A stretch of 64,000 nt of DNA from an uncultured bacterium (GTDB lineage Bacteria > CSSED10-310 > CALFER01): contig CALFER010000090.1 in the NCBI GenBank assembly GCA_937951895.1, positions 97,450 through 161,449 of the forward strand, given 5' to 3'. A program made the position numbers and the translations under genes. Position 1 is the stretch's first letter. Every line of letters starts with the position of its first letter. Positions 17,921-25,558 of this stretch are shown piece after piece. The notes under the pieces were generated by a model. It made no database searches and was not told where the DNA came from. It was given only the letters and a program-made list of their open reading frames with translations.

Positions 17921-20900
17921 ATGGGTGTTCAGAGTTTGAGTGAGTCCAGACCGGGAAAATCAATCCTGCGTCGTATCCTGAGTCCGATCATCAAAGCGCT
18001 GGTGACAATCCTGGCGTTCTACCTGCTTCTGTCGCACAAAGTCCAGATGATCGATCATCGTTCCGTCGAAACCGCGACCGGCCAGGAGATTCAACTGAAA
18101 TCCGGCGACAGGATCAGGATCGGAGAATCCGAGTACAGTCTTAAAAGCGGAAGTGATGTGACCGACGAGAACGGCGTGATTCTTCAACTGAAAACCGGCC
18201 AGCATGTCCGGTTGGCCGACGGACAGGCAGGTCGGATCAAACCGATCGAGACGAAGACGACATTCGCCGCGATCATGCAGTTTCTGCCTTCGATCGAATT
18301 GGGCACATTCTGGGTTTTTGTGCTGTTTGCTGCAGCGATCAAGTTTCTCGGCATTCTCAGTTCCATGTACCGATGGCATCTCCTGCTTGGTGGCCAGGGA
18401 ATTGTCTTCCCTTTCAGACACATCTTCGGCAGTTTTCTGATCGGCCGGTTTCTGGGCACATTCCTGCCCTCCACCATCGGTCTGGATGGCTATAAACTGT
18501 ACGATGCATCGCGGTTTTCACATCGAGTCGTCGAGTGCACCGCCGCAACAGCCATCGAAAAGATCCTGGGGATTCTGGGCATCTTCATCACGTTTCTTGT
18601 CACTCTTCCCCTCGGCGCATCGATCCTCGGCGCTCAAGCCTCGCGCATCGTCACCATCACGGTTCCTCTCGCCATCGGAATCATTCTCGGTTTTCTGCTC
18701 CTTCTGTTCTTTCCTGCACCGATCCAGAGAGCGATCGCCATCATTCCCTTTCCCGGGAAGGCCAAGGTCCAGGGTTTTATCCAGCGTGTGTCAAAATCCG
18801 CGGCCGCGTATCGGAATCACAAACTGCTCCTGCTCAATGCCCTGTTCCAGAGCTTCTCGGTGCACTTCTGCACGGCAGCCATGTATTTTTTCACCGCACG
18901 GGCCATCGGAGCGATCGGTGCGGATTTCTGGCAGGTGACCTTCGCCTCATCGATCCAGATCTTCGCGACGGTGATCACGCCGGTCACCATCGGGGGTGAG
19001 GGGATCCGCGAGATCGCGCAGTACTATCTTCTCCGAAATCAGATCGGTCCAGCCGCAGCGATCGTCTCCGCAGCACTTGGATTCTGGGCCGCCGAAGCAT
19101 TGACCCTGCTCGGAGGCCTCTTCTGGTGGCTGCGCAAAAAAAACTATCGGCCGGCCTTTCTAAAACTCGATGGGCGCGCGGTGGATCTTGAAATGATCAT
19201 GCAATCGAACGATTACGGTCTCGAGGAACTCGTCAAGCACCCCGTCGCTCCGACTGCCCACTGGCGCAAAAATGCCATTGTATCCAGGAGCCTGGACGGG
19301 TTGACGGCAGGTCTTCTCGCAGGAGCGTTCATCGGGATTGCCGAGGCTGTCTGGATTTTGGTTCTCAAGGGAGGCACCCCGGATATCTTCCTCTTTGCCA
19401 TTCTGACATACGGACTGATCGGAGCCGCGGTGGGGCTGTCGGGAGGAATCGCGATCGGCCTGATCGCCGTCCTGCTCGGCTACGAAACGGATTCGATCCA
19501 TACTTTTCCGATCATCACCGCGGGTTGGTTCGCGCTCAATCTGTTTGTTCTCGGTCGATTCCGTTTGTTCAGGGATATCTGGCACGAGCAACCATTGCCG
19601 CTCACCGCCAAAGCGTCTCTCGGACTGATTGCATTGCTCTCCCTGATTCTGCTCTACGGGATTCTCAGAACCCTGCGGCTCCGGTTTCAGCGCTTTCGCA
19701 GACACGCTCTGATTCTTTTCATGGTAATGCTTGCTGGGGCGCTCCTGATGAGCCGTTTCGGGGCGGCCGAGGAGTCCCGCCGCATCGCTCGCACGGATAC
19801 GATTTCGGATCGCCCGAACGTCATCATGATCGTATGCGATGCCCTGCGCTGTGACTCTCTCGGAACTTATGGCTGCACGGGTGTTCAGACACCCGTCCTC
19901 GATGAACTGGCTCGCGGAGGTATCCGTTTCGACAGAGCCTATGCCAATGCAAGCTGGACGAAACCGGGCTTTGCGAATATCTTCAGCGGAATGCACCCAT
20001 CCGGACATAAAACCTATCTCAAGCCGGATATCCTGCCCGACTCGATCCGCACACTGGCCGAACGGATGCGTGACGCCGGATACTATACGGTCGGCTATGC
20101 CAACAACATCAATGTGTCCGGGGGATTCAACTTCGGTCAGGGTTTCGACGAGTATCATTATCTGGCACCGGACTACTTTTTCCATGCCTCCGAAACGAGC
20201 AGTCTGCTGAGTTACTATTCGATCCTGAGGTTGATTCGGGAGCGTTTCCTGGTCAAGACCAAGTATCCGCAGAACTATTATCAGGAAGCAGCCGTGGTCA
20301 ATCGGGAGGTGTTTGATTTCATCGATCACCGGTCGGTCGGTTCGTCCTTCTTCCTGATGATTCATTACATGGAACCTCACGACCCATACTTCCAGCATCC
20401 TTTCAACGGAGTCGGATATGCGCGGGTCGACATGACGGATCCTCCTCCTGAGATGGCCGATCTTTTACGAAAAACCTATTACAGTGAAATCGATTATCTC
20501 GATGCCAGAATCGGAGAGTTGTTCGATCACCTCAAACAGAACAACCGGTGGGACAACACGATCGTGCTCCTGACGGCCGATCATGGCGAAGAATTCTATG
20601 AACATGGCGGGTGGTGGCACGGCACGACATTGTATCAGGAGCAGATCCACATCCCGATGATCTGGAAACTGACGCCCGAAATGCCCGGATCTTCCGTCCG
20701 GACGGATCTGGTTCAGCAGATCGACATCGCCCCGACGATCCTCGGACTCTGCGGCCTTCTCGATCATAACCAGGATCTCAGGGGCCGTCCCCTGTTCAGA
20801 TCTGATCCACCTCCGGAGAGCATCGCCGTGCTTTCCGAGCAGGACCATGAGGGTAATGTCATCAACAGCATCATCGACGACAATGTTAAGTTCATTGAAG

Positions 20901-21133
20901 CCAACCCCGGTAACCCCCGTGGATTACCGACACATGAACTGTTCCGGCTTGACCGGGATCCCGGTGAGCGGCAAAACCTCGTTCGGGAAGAACCCCAGCA
21001 TGTCGATCCGCTGATTGAGAGGATCGGAAAGCTCAAAACCGATGCCGCTTCGCTCGGGCATGAGCGCGAATCCCGTGAAGTCTCCCAGGAGGATCTCGAT
21101 CGGATGAAGTCACTGGGATACGTCGAGAACTGA
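17921..21133 (+). CDS. Fusion of lipid-flippase-like membrane domain and sulfatase-like domain
   Basis: This 1070-residue protein joins two known families. Residues about 130-410 form a multi-helix domain of the lysylphosphatidylglycerol synthase/AglD flippase-like type (GRFLGTFLPSTIGLDGYKLY, then TPVTIGGEGIRE). About five further helices follow (roughly 450-625). From residue 631 a sulfatase-like domain begins (RPNVIMIVCDALRCDSLG, D640), with nucleophile position T680 in ASWTKPGFANIFSG, a HYMEPHDPY segment and an intact TADHGEEFYEHGG motif. Because the nucleophile is Thr and there is no CxPSR signature, it cannot be a formylglycine sulfatase and is more like phosphoglycerol or phosphoethanolamine transferases. 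The tail RMKSLGYVEN shares the LGY ending. The sulfatase-like part should face the periplasm if the helix count is even. Confidence 0.8.
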   Translation: MGVQSLSESRPGKSILRRILSPIIKALVTILAFYLLLSHKVQMIDHRSVETATGQEIQLKSGDRIRIGESEYSLKSGSDVTDENGVILQLKTGQHVRLADGQAGRIKPIETKTTFAAIMQFLPSIELGTFWVFVLFAAAIKFLGILSSMYRWHLLLGGQGIVFPFRHIFGSFLIGRFLGTFLPSTIGLDGYKLYDASRFSHRVVECTAATAIEKILGILGIFITFLVTLPLGASILGAQASRIVTITVPLAIGIILGFLLLLFFPAPIQRAIAIIPFPGKAKVQGFIQRVSKSAAAYRNHKLLLLNALFQSFSVHFCTAAMYFFTARAIGAIGADFWQVTFASSIQIFATVITPVTIGGEGIREIAQYYLLRNQIGPAAAIVSAALGFWAAEALTLLGGLFWWLRKKNYRPAFLKLDGRAVDLEMIMQSNDYGLEELVKHPVAPTAHWRKNAIVSRSLDGLTAGLLAGAFIGIAEAVWILVLKGGTPDIFLFAILTYGLIGAAVGLSGGIAIGLIAVLLGYETDSIHTFPIITAGWFALNLFVLGRFRLFRDIWHEQPLPLTAKASLGLIALLSLILLYGILRTLRLRFQRFRRHALILFMVMLAGALLMSRFGAAEESRRIARTDTISDRPNVIMIVCDALRCDSLGTYGCTGVQTPVLDELARGGIRFDRAYANASWTKPGFANIFSGMHPSGHKTYLKPDILPDSIRTLAERMRDAGYYTVGYANNINVSGGFNFGQGFDEYHYLAPDYFFHASETSSLLSYYSILRLIRERFLVKTKYPQNYYQEAAVVNREVFDFIDHRSVGSSFFLMIHYMEPHDPYFQHPFNGVGYARVDMTDPPPEMADLLRKTYYSEIDYLDARIGELFDHLKQNNRWDNTIVLLTADHGEEFYEHGGWWHGTTLYQEQIHIPMIWKLTPEMPGSSVRTDLVQQIDIAPTILGLCGLLDHNQDLRGRPLFRSDPPPESIAVLSEQDHEGNVINSIIDDNVKFIEANPGNPRGLPTHELFRLDRDPGERQNLVREEPQHVDPLIERIGKLKTDAASLGHERESREVSQEDLDRMKSLGYVEN

Positions 21134-21139
21134 TCCGCG

Positions 21140-22807
21140 GTGCCGGCCCGAGTTCTGATCATCGGACTGGACGGATTCGATCCGGATGTTTACCGTGCGA
21201 TGCGGGACTCGGGACAACTGCCGAATCTCGCCGGCATCGAAGCGGATGGTTTTTTCGAACCGATCCGGAGCACGATCCCGCCATTCACATATCCGGCCTG
21301 GTCGACTGTTCTGACCGGATGCAATCCCGGGAAGCACGGAATCATCGATTTCACGAGCAGAATCCCTCATTCATATGATCTTCTGCCTGTCGACTCGACA
21401 TTTCGTCAGGTCCCCACCCTGTTCGGTTATCTCAATGCACTCGGCCGTCAGGTCGGTGCGATGGGTTTTCCGACTACTTATCCCCCCGAACCGTTGAACG
21501 GATTCATGTTGTCCGGATTTGACAGTCCCGTTGCTGTCGATGCGGATATCTCATTCTGCCATCCCGGGTCTTTGTACGATGAACTGGCGTCACTGGGATC
21601 ACGCTATACGTTGACGGGGATACAGGAGATTCGGATCGGGCGTCGCTGGCATCGCCGGGCGCGTGAGTGGATGTTGTCGATGATTCCTCGCCGCGCATCC
21701 ATCGCCGAGTATCTGTTGAATCGATCGGAATATGATGTGATCGGCATCGTTTTTTCAGAGTCTGACACGGCCGCACATCATTTCTGGGCATTTCACGATC
21801 CTTCATCGCCTCGATTCACTCAGGCAGGCATCGAGATCGCCGACACCATCCGGGACGTCTATCGCGCGCTCGATGGAGCCGTCGGGCGCCTCGTGCGTTT
21901 CGCCGATATCGTCCTGATCGTTTCGGATCACGGCATGGGAGGTTCCGGGACCCGGAGCATCAGTCTGAACAGGATTCTTGCCCGTCATGCTCGGTTTACC
22001 TACAAGACCGGCTCCAGCCGTTTTTCCGCCCTGTGTCGCGCTCTTGCACCGCAAGTGTTCAGGCTGACGCCGGTCATGCTGCAGGAGCAGTTGTTCCGAG
22101 CGTTCGGTGGACGATTTGCGGCGCGAATCGAGGCCCGACGAAGACTCTCCCATGCCCGTCTCGAACAGTGTCGCGCTTTTTCCGACGAACTGAATTATTT
22201 CCCCTCCATCTGGTTGCATGATGGGCGGTTCCCGCTGGGAACATGCATGGATGAATCGGAACGACGCAGACTCCTCGAATCGATCCGCAGCGAATTGATG
22301 GAAGAACGGATCGACTCGGCCGATACATCTCTGTTCGACGGTGTGCACATCCGGGAGGACCTCTATCAGGGACCGTGCTCTGCCGGGTTCCCGGATCTCA
22401 TTCTGGAAGTCGGCCTTGATCAGGGCTACTCATTCGGCATTTCCCGGGAGACGACACCCGGACCGATGATCATGCCAATCCCGCCGGCCGCCTGGATCGG
22501 CGAGAAAGGCGGATCGATGAACGGGAGTCATCGACCGGAAGGGGTCGTGTTCGGTCGAGGCATCAGACGTATTGCCGGGGACCGGAGAGCGTCACCCGGT
22601 CTTGAAGATATCGCACCGACCGTGCTTCACGAGCTTGAGATCGACATTCCGGATTGGATGGATGGGCATCCCGTGCAGATCAGTTCGGGAGGAACACCTC
22701 ACAGCCCGGTCGATTCCGATCGCGCCCCGCATCATCCCACCGGATCTCGTTCCGATCCGGGCCATTCAGATCTGATCCGGAAGCTGAATCGGCTCGGTTA
22801 TCTGTGA
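21140..22807 (+). CDS. Alkaline-phosphatase-superfamily protein (type I phosphodiesterase type), paralogue B
   Basis: This 555-residue protein parallels the one at 16230: D11 in IIGLDGFDPD, nucleophile Thr50 in TYPAWSTVLTG, GKHGIIDF, a SDHGMGG metal motif and a late SHRPEGV segment. It starts at GTG only 6 nt after the fusion gene stop, so it is part of the same transcript and probably coupled. No signal peptide is seen. It ends RKLNRLGYL, again the LGY tail. As with its paralogue, phosphodiesterase or phosphotransferase activity is expected from the family, but neither substrate nor direction of reaction can be read. Confidence 0.78.
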   Translation: MPARVLIIGLDGFDPDVYRAMRDSGQLPNLAGIEADGFFEPIRSTIPPFTYPAWSTVLTGCNPGKHGIIDFTSRIPHSYDLLPVDSTFRQVPTLFGYLNALGRQVGAMGFPTTYPPEPLNGFMLSGFDSPVAVDADISFCHPGSLYDELASLGSRYTLTGIQEIRIGRRWHRRAREWMLSMIPRRASIAEYLLNRSEYDVIGIVFSESDTAAHHFWAFHDPSSPRFTQAGIEIADTIRDVYRALDGAVGRLVRFADIVLIVSDHGMGGSGTRSISLNRILARHARFTYKTGSSRFSALCRALAPQVFRLTPVMLQEQLFRAFGGRFAARIEARRRLSHARLEQCRAFSDELNYFPSIWLHDGRFPLGTCMDESERRRLLESIRSELMEERIDSADTSLFDGVHIREDLYQGPCSAGFPDLILEVGLDQGYSFGISRETTPGPMIMPIPPAAWIGEKGGSMNGSHRPEGVVFGRGIRRIAGDRRASPGLEDIAPTVLHELEIDIPDWMDGHPVQISSGGTPHSPVDSDRAPHHPTGSRSDPGHSDLIRKLNRLGYL

Positions 22808-22886
22808 CCGACATTCAGACCCCTGCGGTAGAGTTGGATCCCGGTGCAGTCTGTGATAAAGGACTGATTCGGGAGGGATCGACAGG

Positions 22887-23540
22887 ATGATAGTTGCCGA
22901 CCGGAAACCTCTGGATGAGATCATTCGATTGATCGGATCAGCGCGTCGCATCGCTATTGTCGGCTGCGGTGAGTGCGTAACGGTCTGTCATTCCGGGGGT
23001 GAAAAGAACGTTCTGATGCTGGAGCGCGAACTTCGGATGCACTCCGTTGCGACGGGAGCCCCGATCGAGGTCTCCGGGATTGTTTCCAGACGGCAATGCG
23101 ATCCCGAGTTCAACGAGGATGCAGCAGGAGACTGGGATGTGATCGTGTCGCTGGGATGCGGAGCGGGTGCACAGACTCTCGCGGCACAATTCCCCTCCAT
23201 CCGGGTCATTCCGGGCCTGAACACCCGGTTCATGGGAGCGCACACCTCTCTGATGCGATGGGAGGAACGGTGCGCGGGATGCGGGAATTGCAGCATCCAC
23301 CTTTTTGCCGGCTTGTGTCCCATCGCACGATGTTCGAAATCTCTCCTCAACGGTCCGTGTGGCGGATCGTTCGAGGGTCATTGTGAAATCGATCGTTCGA
23401 TCGAATGCGTCTGGCAGAAGATCGTCGATCGGCTGACCGAAGATGGCCGGCTCGACACACTCGATGAGGTCTGTCCTCCCAAGGATTGGAGGACATCCGG
23501 AGCGGGCGGCCCGAGGGTATACACCAGTGAGGACAACTGA
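22887..23540 (+). CDS. metV: MetV-type methylenetetrahydrofolate reductase C-terminal-like protein
   Basis: Protein of 217 residues rich in cysteines: CGECVTVCHSGG near residue 30 and a second cluster CAGCGNCSIHLFAGLCP, followed by CSKSLLNGPCGG. These match the MTHFR C-terminal (MetV) family, which binds metal or iron-sulfur and pairs with MetF in acetogenic and related bacteria. The ATG is preceded by GGGAGGG and ACAGG. The next gene is metF, starting 1 nt after this stop, so the two subunits are very likely made together. The pairing suggests a multi-subunit methylene-H4F reductase that may use ferredoxin or another donor rather than NADH alone. Confidence 0.85.
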   Translation: MIVADRKPLDEIIRLIGSARRIAIVGCGECVTVCHSGGEKNVLMLERELRMHSVATGAPIEVSGIVSRRQCDPEFNEDAAGDWDVIVSLGCGAGAQTLAAQFPSIRVIPGLNTRFMGAHTSLMRWEERCAGCGNCSIHLFAGLCPIARCSKSLLNGPCGGSFEGHCEIDRSIECVWQKIVDRLTEDGRLDTLDEVCPPKDWRTSGAGGPRVYTSEDN

Positions 23541-23541
23541 T

Positions 23542-24516
23542 TTGAAATCAGGCAGTTTATTGGAACAAGCTCTTATCAATGGACACTTCGCGGTTACCGC
23601 CGAGATCATGCCGCCGAAGACACCGAGTGCGTCGAGTATCACCAAAAAAGCGGAGCTTATGCGACCGTTCATCGATGCGGCGAATGTGACGGACAATCAA
23701 TCCGCAGTCGTACGACTCGCCAGCATGGCGGCTTCTCGAATTCTGATCGAGAGTGGAGTTGAACCGGTCATGCAGATTACCTGCCGGGATCGCAATCGGA
23801 TGGCGATCCAGTCGGATGTGCTCGGAGCCTCCGCTCTCGGTATCAGAAACATCCTCTGTGTGACGGGTGATCACCAGCGATTCGGCAACCATCCCGAATC
23901 AAAAAACGTCTATGACATGGACTCGATCCAACTCATCCGGATGCTCAAACGAATGCGCGATGATGGGCTGTTTCAGAACGATGAGCCGATCGCGAACAAG
24001 AAAAACGGAGCGCCGGTTCCTCCGGAGATTTTCATCGGAGCGGCGGCAAATCCGTTTGCCTTCCCACGCGAATACAGGCCGTTGCGGCTGATCAAGAAAG
24101 TGAATGCCGGAGCGGATTTTATCCAGACACAACCCATCTTCGACATCGACGTATTCAGGAAATGGGTCGAGCGAATCATCGAATTGGGCATTGCGGATCG
24201 TTGTCACATCCTGGCGGGACTGACACCCGTCCGATCCGTCACCGCTTTGCAGTACATGCGTGACCATGTTCCCGGAATGCACATCCCGGAGCCGGTCATT
24301 CAACGGATGCAGGGTGCCTCGGATATGGAACGGGAGGGATTCGAGATGGCGATCGAGACATGCCGGGAGGTGATCGGCATGCCGGGAGTTCATGGACTGC
24401 ACATCATGGCGATCGGGTGGGAGAAAATTGTGCCTGAAATCATTACAGCACTCGGATTGACACCCTTCCGGAATCCTGCCGGAACGGATATCGACGGGAA
24501 GAAGGATCCCACCTGA
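23542..24516 (+). CDS. metF: Methylenetetrahydrofolate reductase catalytic subunit
   Basis: Catalytic TIM-barrel protein of about 324 residues that interconverts methylene- and methyl-tetrahydrofolate. Family landmarks are FAVTAEIMPPKTPS at the N-terminus (Glu as proton donor), the NVTDNQSAVVR strand, CVTGDHQ, and GADFIQTQPIFD. The open frame extends to an ATG at 23443 inside metV. A TTG at 23542, with GAGGA 8 nt upstream, fits the family N-terminus best; a GTG at 23527 is the alternative. It overlaps the next gene by one base (TGATGG). With metV it can feed methyl groups to methionine synthesis or a methyl branch of C1 metabolism. Confidence 0.88.
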   Translation: MKSGSLLEQALINGHFAVTAEIMPPKTPSASSITKKAELMRPFIDAANVTDNQSAVVRLASMAASRILIESGVEPVMQITCRDRNRMAIQSDVLGASALGIRNILCVTGDHQRFGNHPESKNVYDMDSIQLIRMLKRMRDDGLFQNDEPIANKKNGAPVPPEIFIGAAANPFAFPREYRPLRLIKKVNAGADFIQTQPIFDIDVFRKWVERIIELGIADRCHILAGLTPVRSVTALQYMRDHVPGMHIPEPVIQRMQGASDMEREGFEMAIETCREVIGMPGVHGLHIMAIGWEKIVPEIITALGLTPFRNPAGTDIDGKKDPT

Positions 24517-25547
24517 TGGATCCGCTCACGCATCTCGCAGGCGGAATCATGATTGCGCATCTGAGTGCAGGTCTGGCGCCTGAACCGGCCCTCACCCTCA
24601 CCTCCATCGGAATGGCCATCGCGCCTGATTTCGATTTTTTATCGAGGAAGCTTCCCGGAGCAGCATTCCTGCGCGTGCATCATGGTTTCACGCATTCGTT
24701 TGCAGGACTCGCGATTCAATCCCTGATCTATTGCTCGATCGCCTGGACAGTTTTTCGCCTGGAGGTGTTGGGTATTCCGGCATCGCCATTCGTGCCCCTT
24801 CTGGCGGTCGGCCTGATCTCCGCGCTCTCACACGTGCTCCTTGACTGGGTCATGCACAACAATGGATTACCGTTTCTGCACCCGTTCCGGTATCGTCGCT
24901 ATGCCTTCCCGCTGATTCTCGGAGTCAATCCCCGGACGGTATCGCACAAATGCCACGAACGGCATTTCCACACCTGTTTCGGCTGTCAGTTTCGGGGATC
25001 TCTGAGAAACCCCGTGGCATATCTCCTGACGCTCGGAGCGGTCATAGGACTGCTCCTTCTGCCCTATCGTCGTCAGATCGCAATCGCATTTCTCGCAGCG
25101 ACACTCGGGTACCTTCTGTATTGCTACATCGCTCGTGAACGCGCCCGAAAAGTGCTGGTCGCATTCGATCCGACGATGGATGGAGCGGACGCATATCCGG
25201 GGAGAGCTCGTCCGGACAGATGGCTGTTTGTCCGTTCTGGACCGGATTCTTCTGCCGTCGCATATCTGGTATGCAGTCCATCACGGGCGATCCTCCATAA
25301 ATGGCAGTTTCCCGAAGCAGCCGTACCGGCCGATCTGATCGGTCGGATACCGCGGGTTGTCCGGGATCTGAAGGATTGTATTCACCACCTCTACCCTGTT
25401 CTCATCACCAACAACGGATATCGCACTTTGAACTTCAGAGATCTCTCATATCTCTACTCGGAACCCCTCGAACTGGGATCGGTTCGGGTGGTCTTCGATC
25501 AGAGAGGCGATGTCGTTTCGGAGGTGTTTCAAGAAGTATGGAACTGA
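24516..25547 (+). CDS. YdjM/DUF457-like membrane-bound metal-dependent hydrolase family protein
   Basis: Membrane protein of 343 residues. The N-terminus (MDPLTHLAGG), an Asp pair in APDFDFL, HHGFTHSF, and a later SHVLLDWVMH are the conserved metal-binding His/Asp positions of the YdjM (formerly DUF457) family. Helices are interleaved up to about residue 205, followed by a soluble C-terminal domain of about 130 residues that I do not recognise. The start overlaps the metF stop. The family is annotated as a putative membrane hydrolase, and its substrate is not established. The link with metF may be only positional. Confidence 0.75.
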   Translation: MDPLTHLAGGIMIAHLSAGLAPEPALTLTSIGMAIAPDFDFLSRKLPGAAFLRVHHGFTHSFAGLAIQSLIYCSIAWTVFRLEVLGIPASPFVPLLAVGLISALSHVLLDWVMHNNGLPFLHPFRYRRYAFPLILGVNPRTVSHKCHERHFHTCFGCQFRGSLRNPVAYLLTLGAVIGLLLLPYRRQIAIAFLAATLGYLLYCYIARERARKVLVAFDPTMDGADAYPGRARPDRWLFVRSGPDSSAVAYLVCSPSRAILHKWQFPEAAVPADLIGRIPRVVRDLKDCIHHLYPVLITNNGYRTLNFRDLSYLYSEPLELGSVRVVFDQRGDVVSEVFQEVWN

Positions 25548-25558
25548 AGGAAGCTCCG

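Noticed and set aside
19160..20398. Open frame of 412 codons on the minus strand
   Set aside because: It is antisense to the flippase-sulfatase fusion, whose motifs are intact in the plus frame.
17921..21133. Assignment of the fusion protein as a true sulfatase
   Set aside because: The nucleophile position is Thr and the CxPSR motif needed for formylglycine is absent.
22808..22886. Possible TTGGAT/TAAAGG promoter before metV
   Set aside because: The -10 match is poor (three of six) and the gene can be served by read-through from the run upstream.
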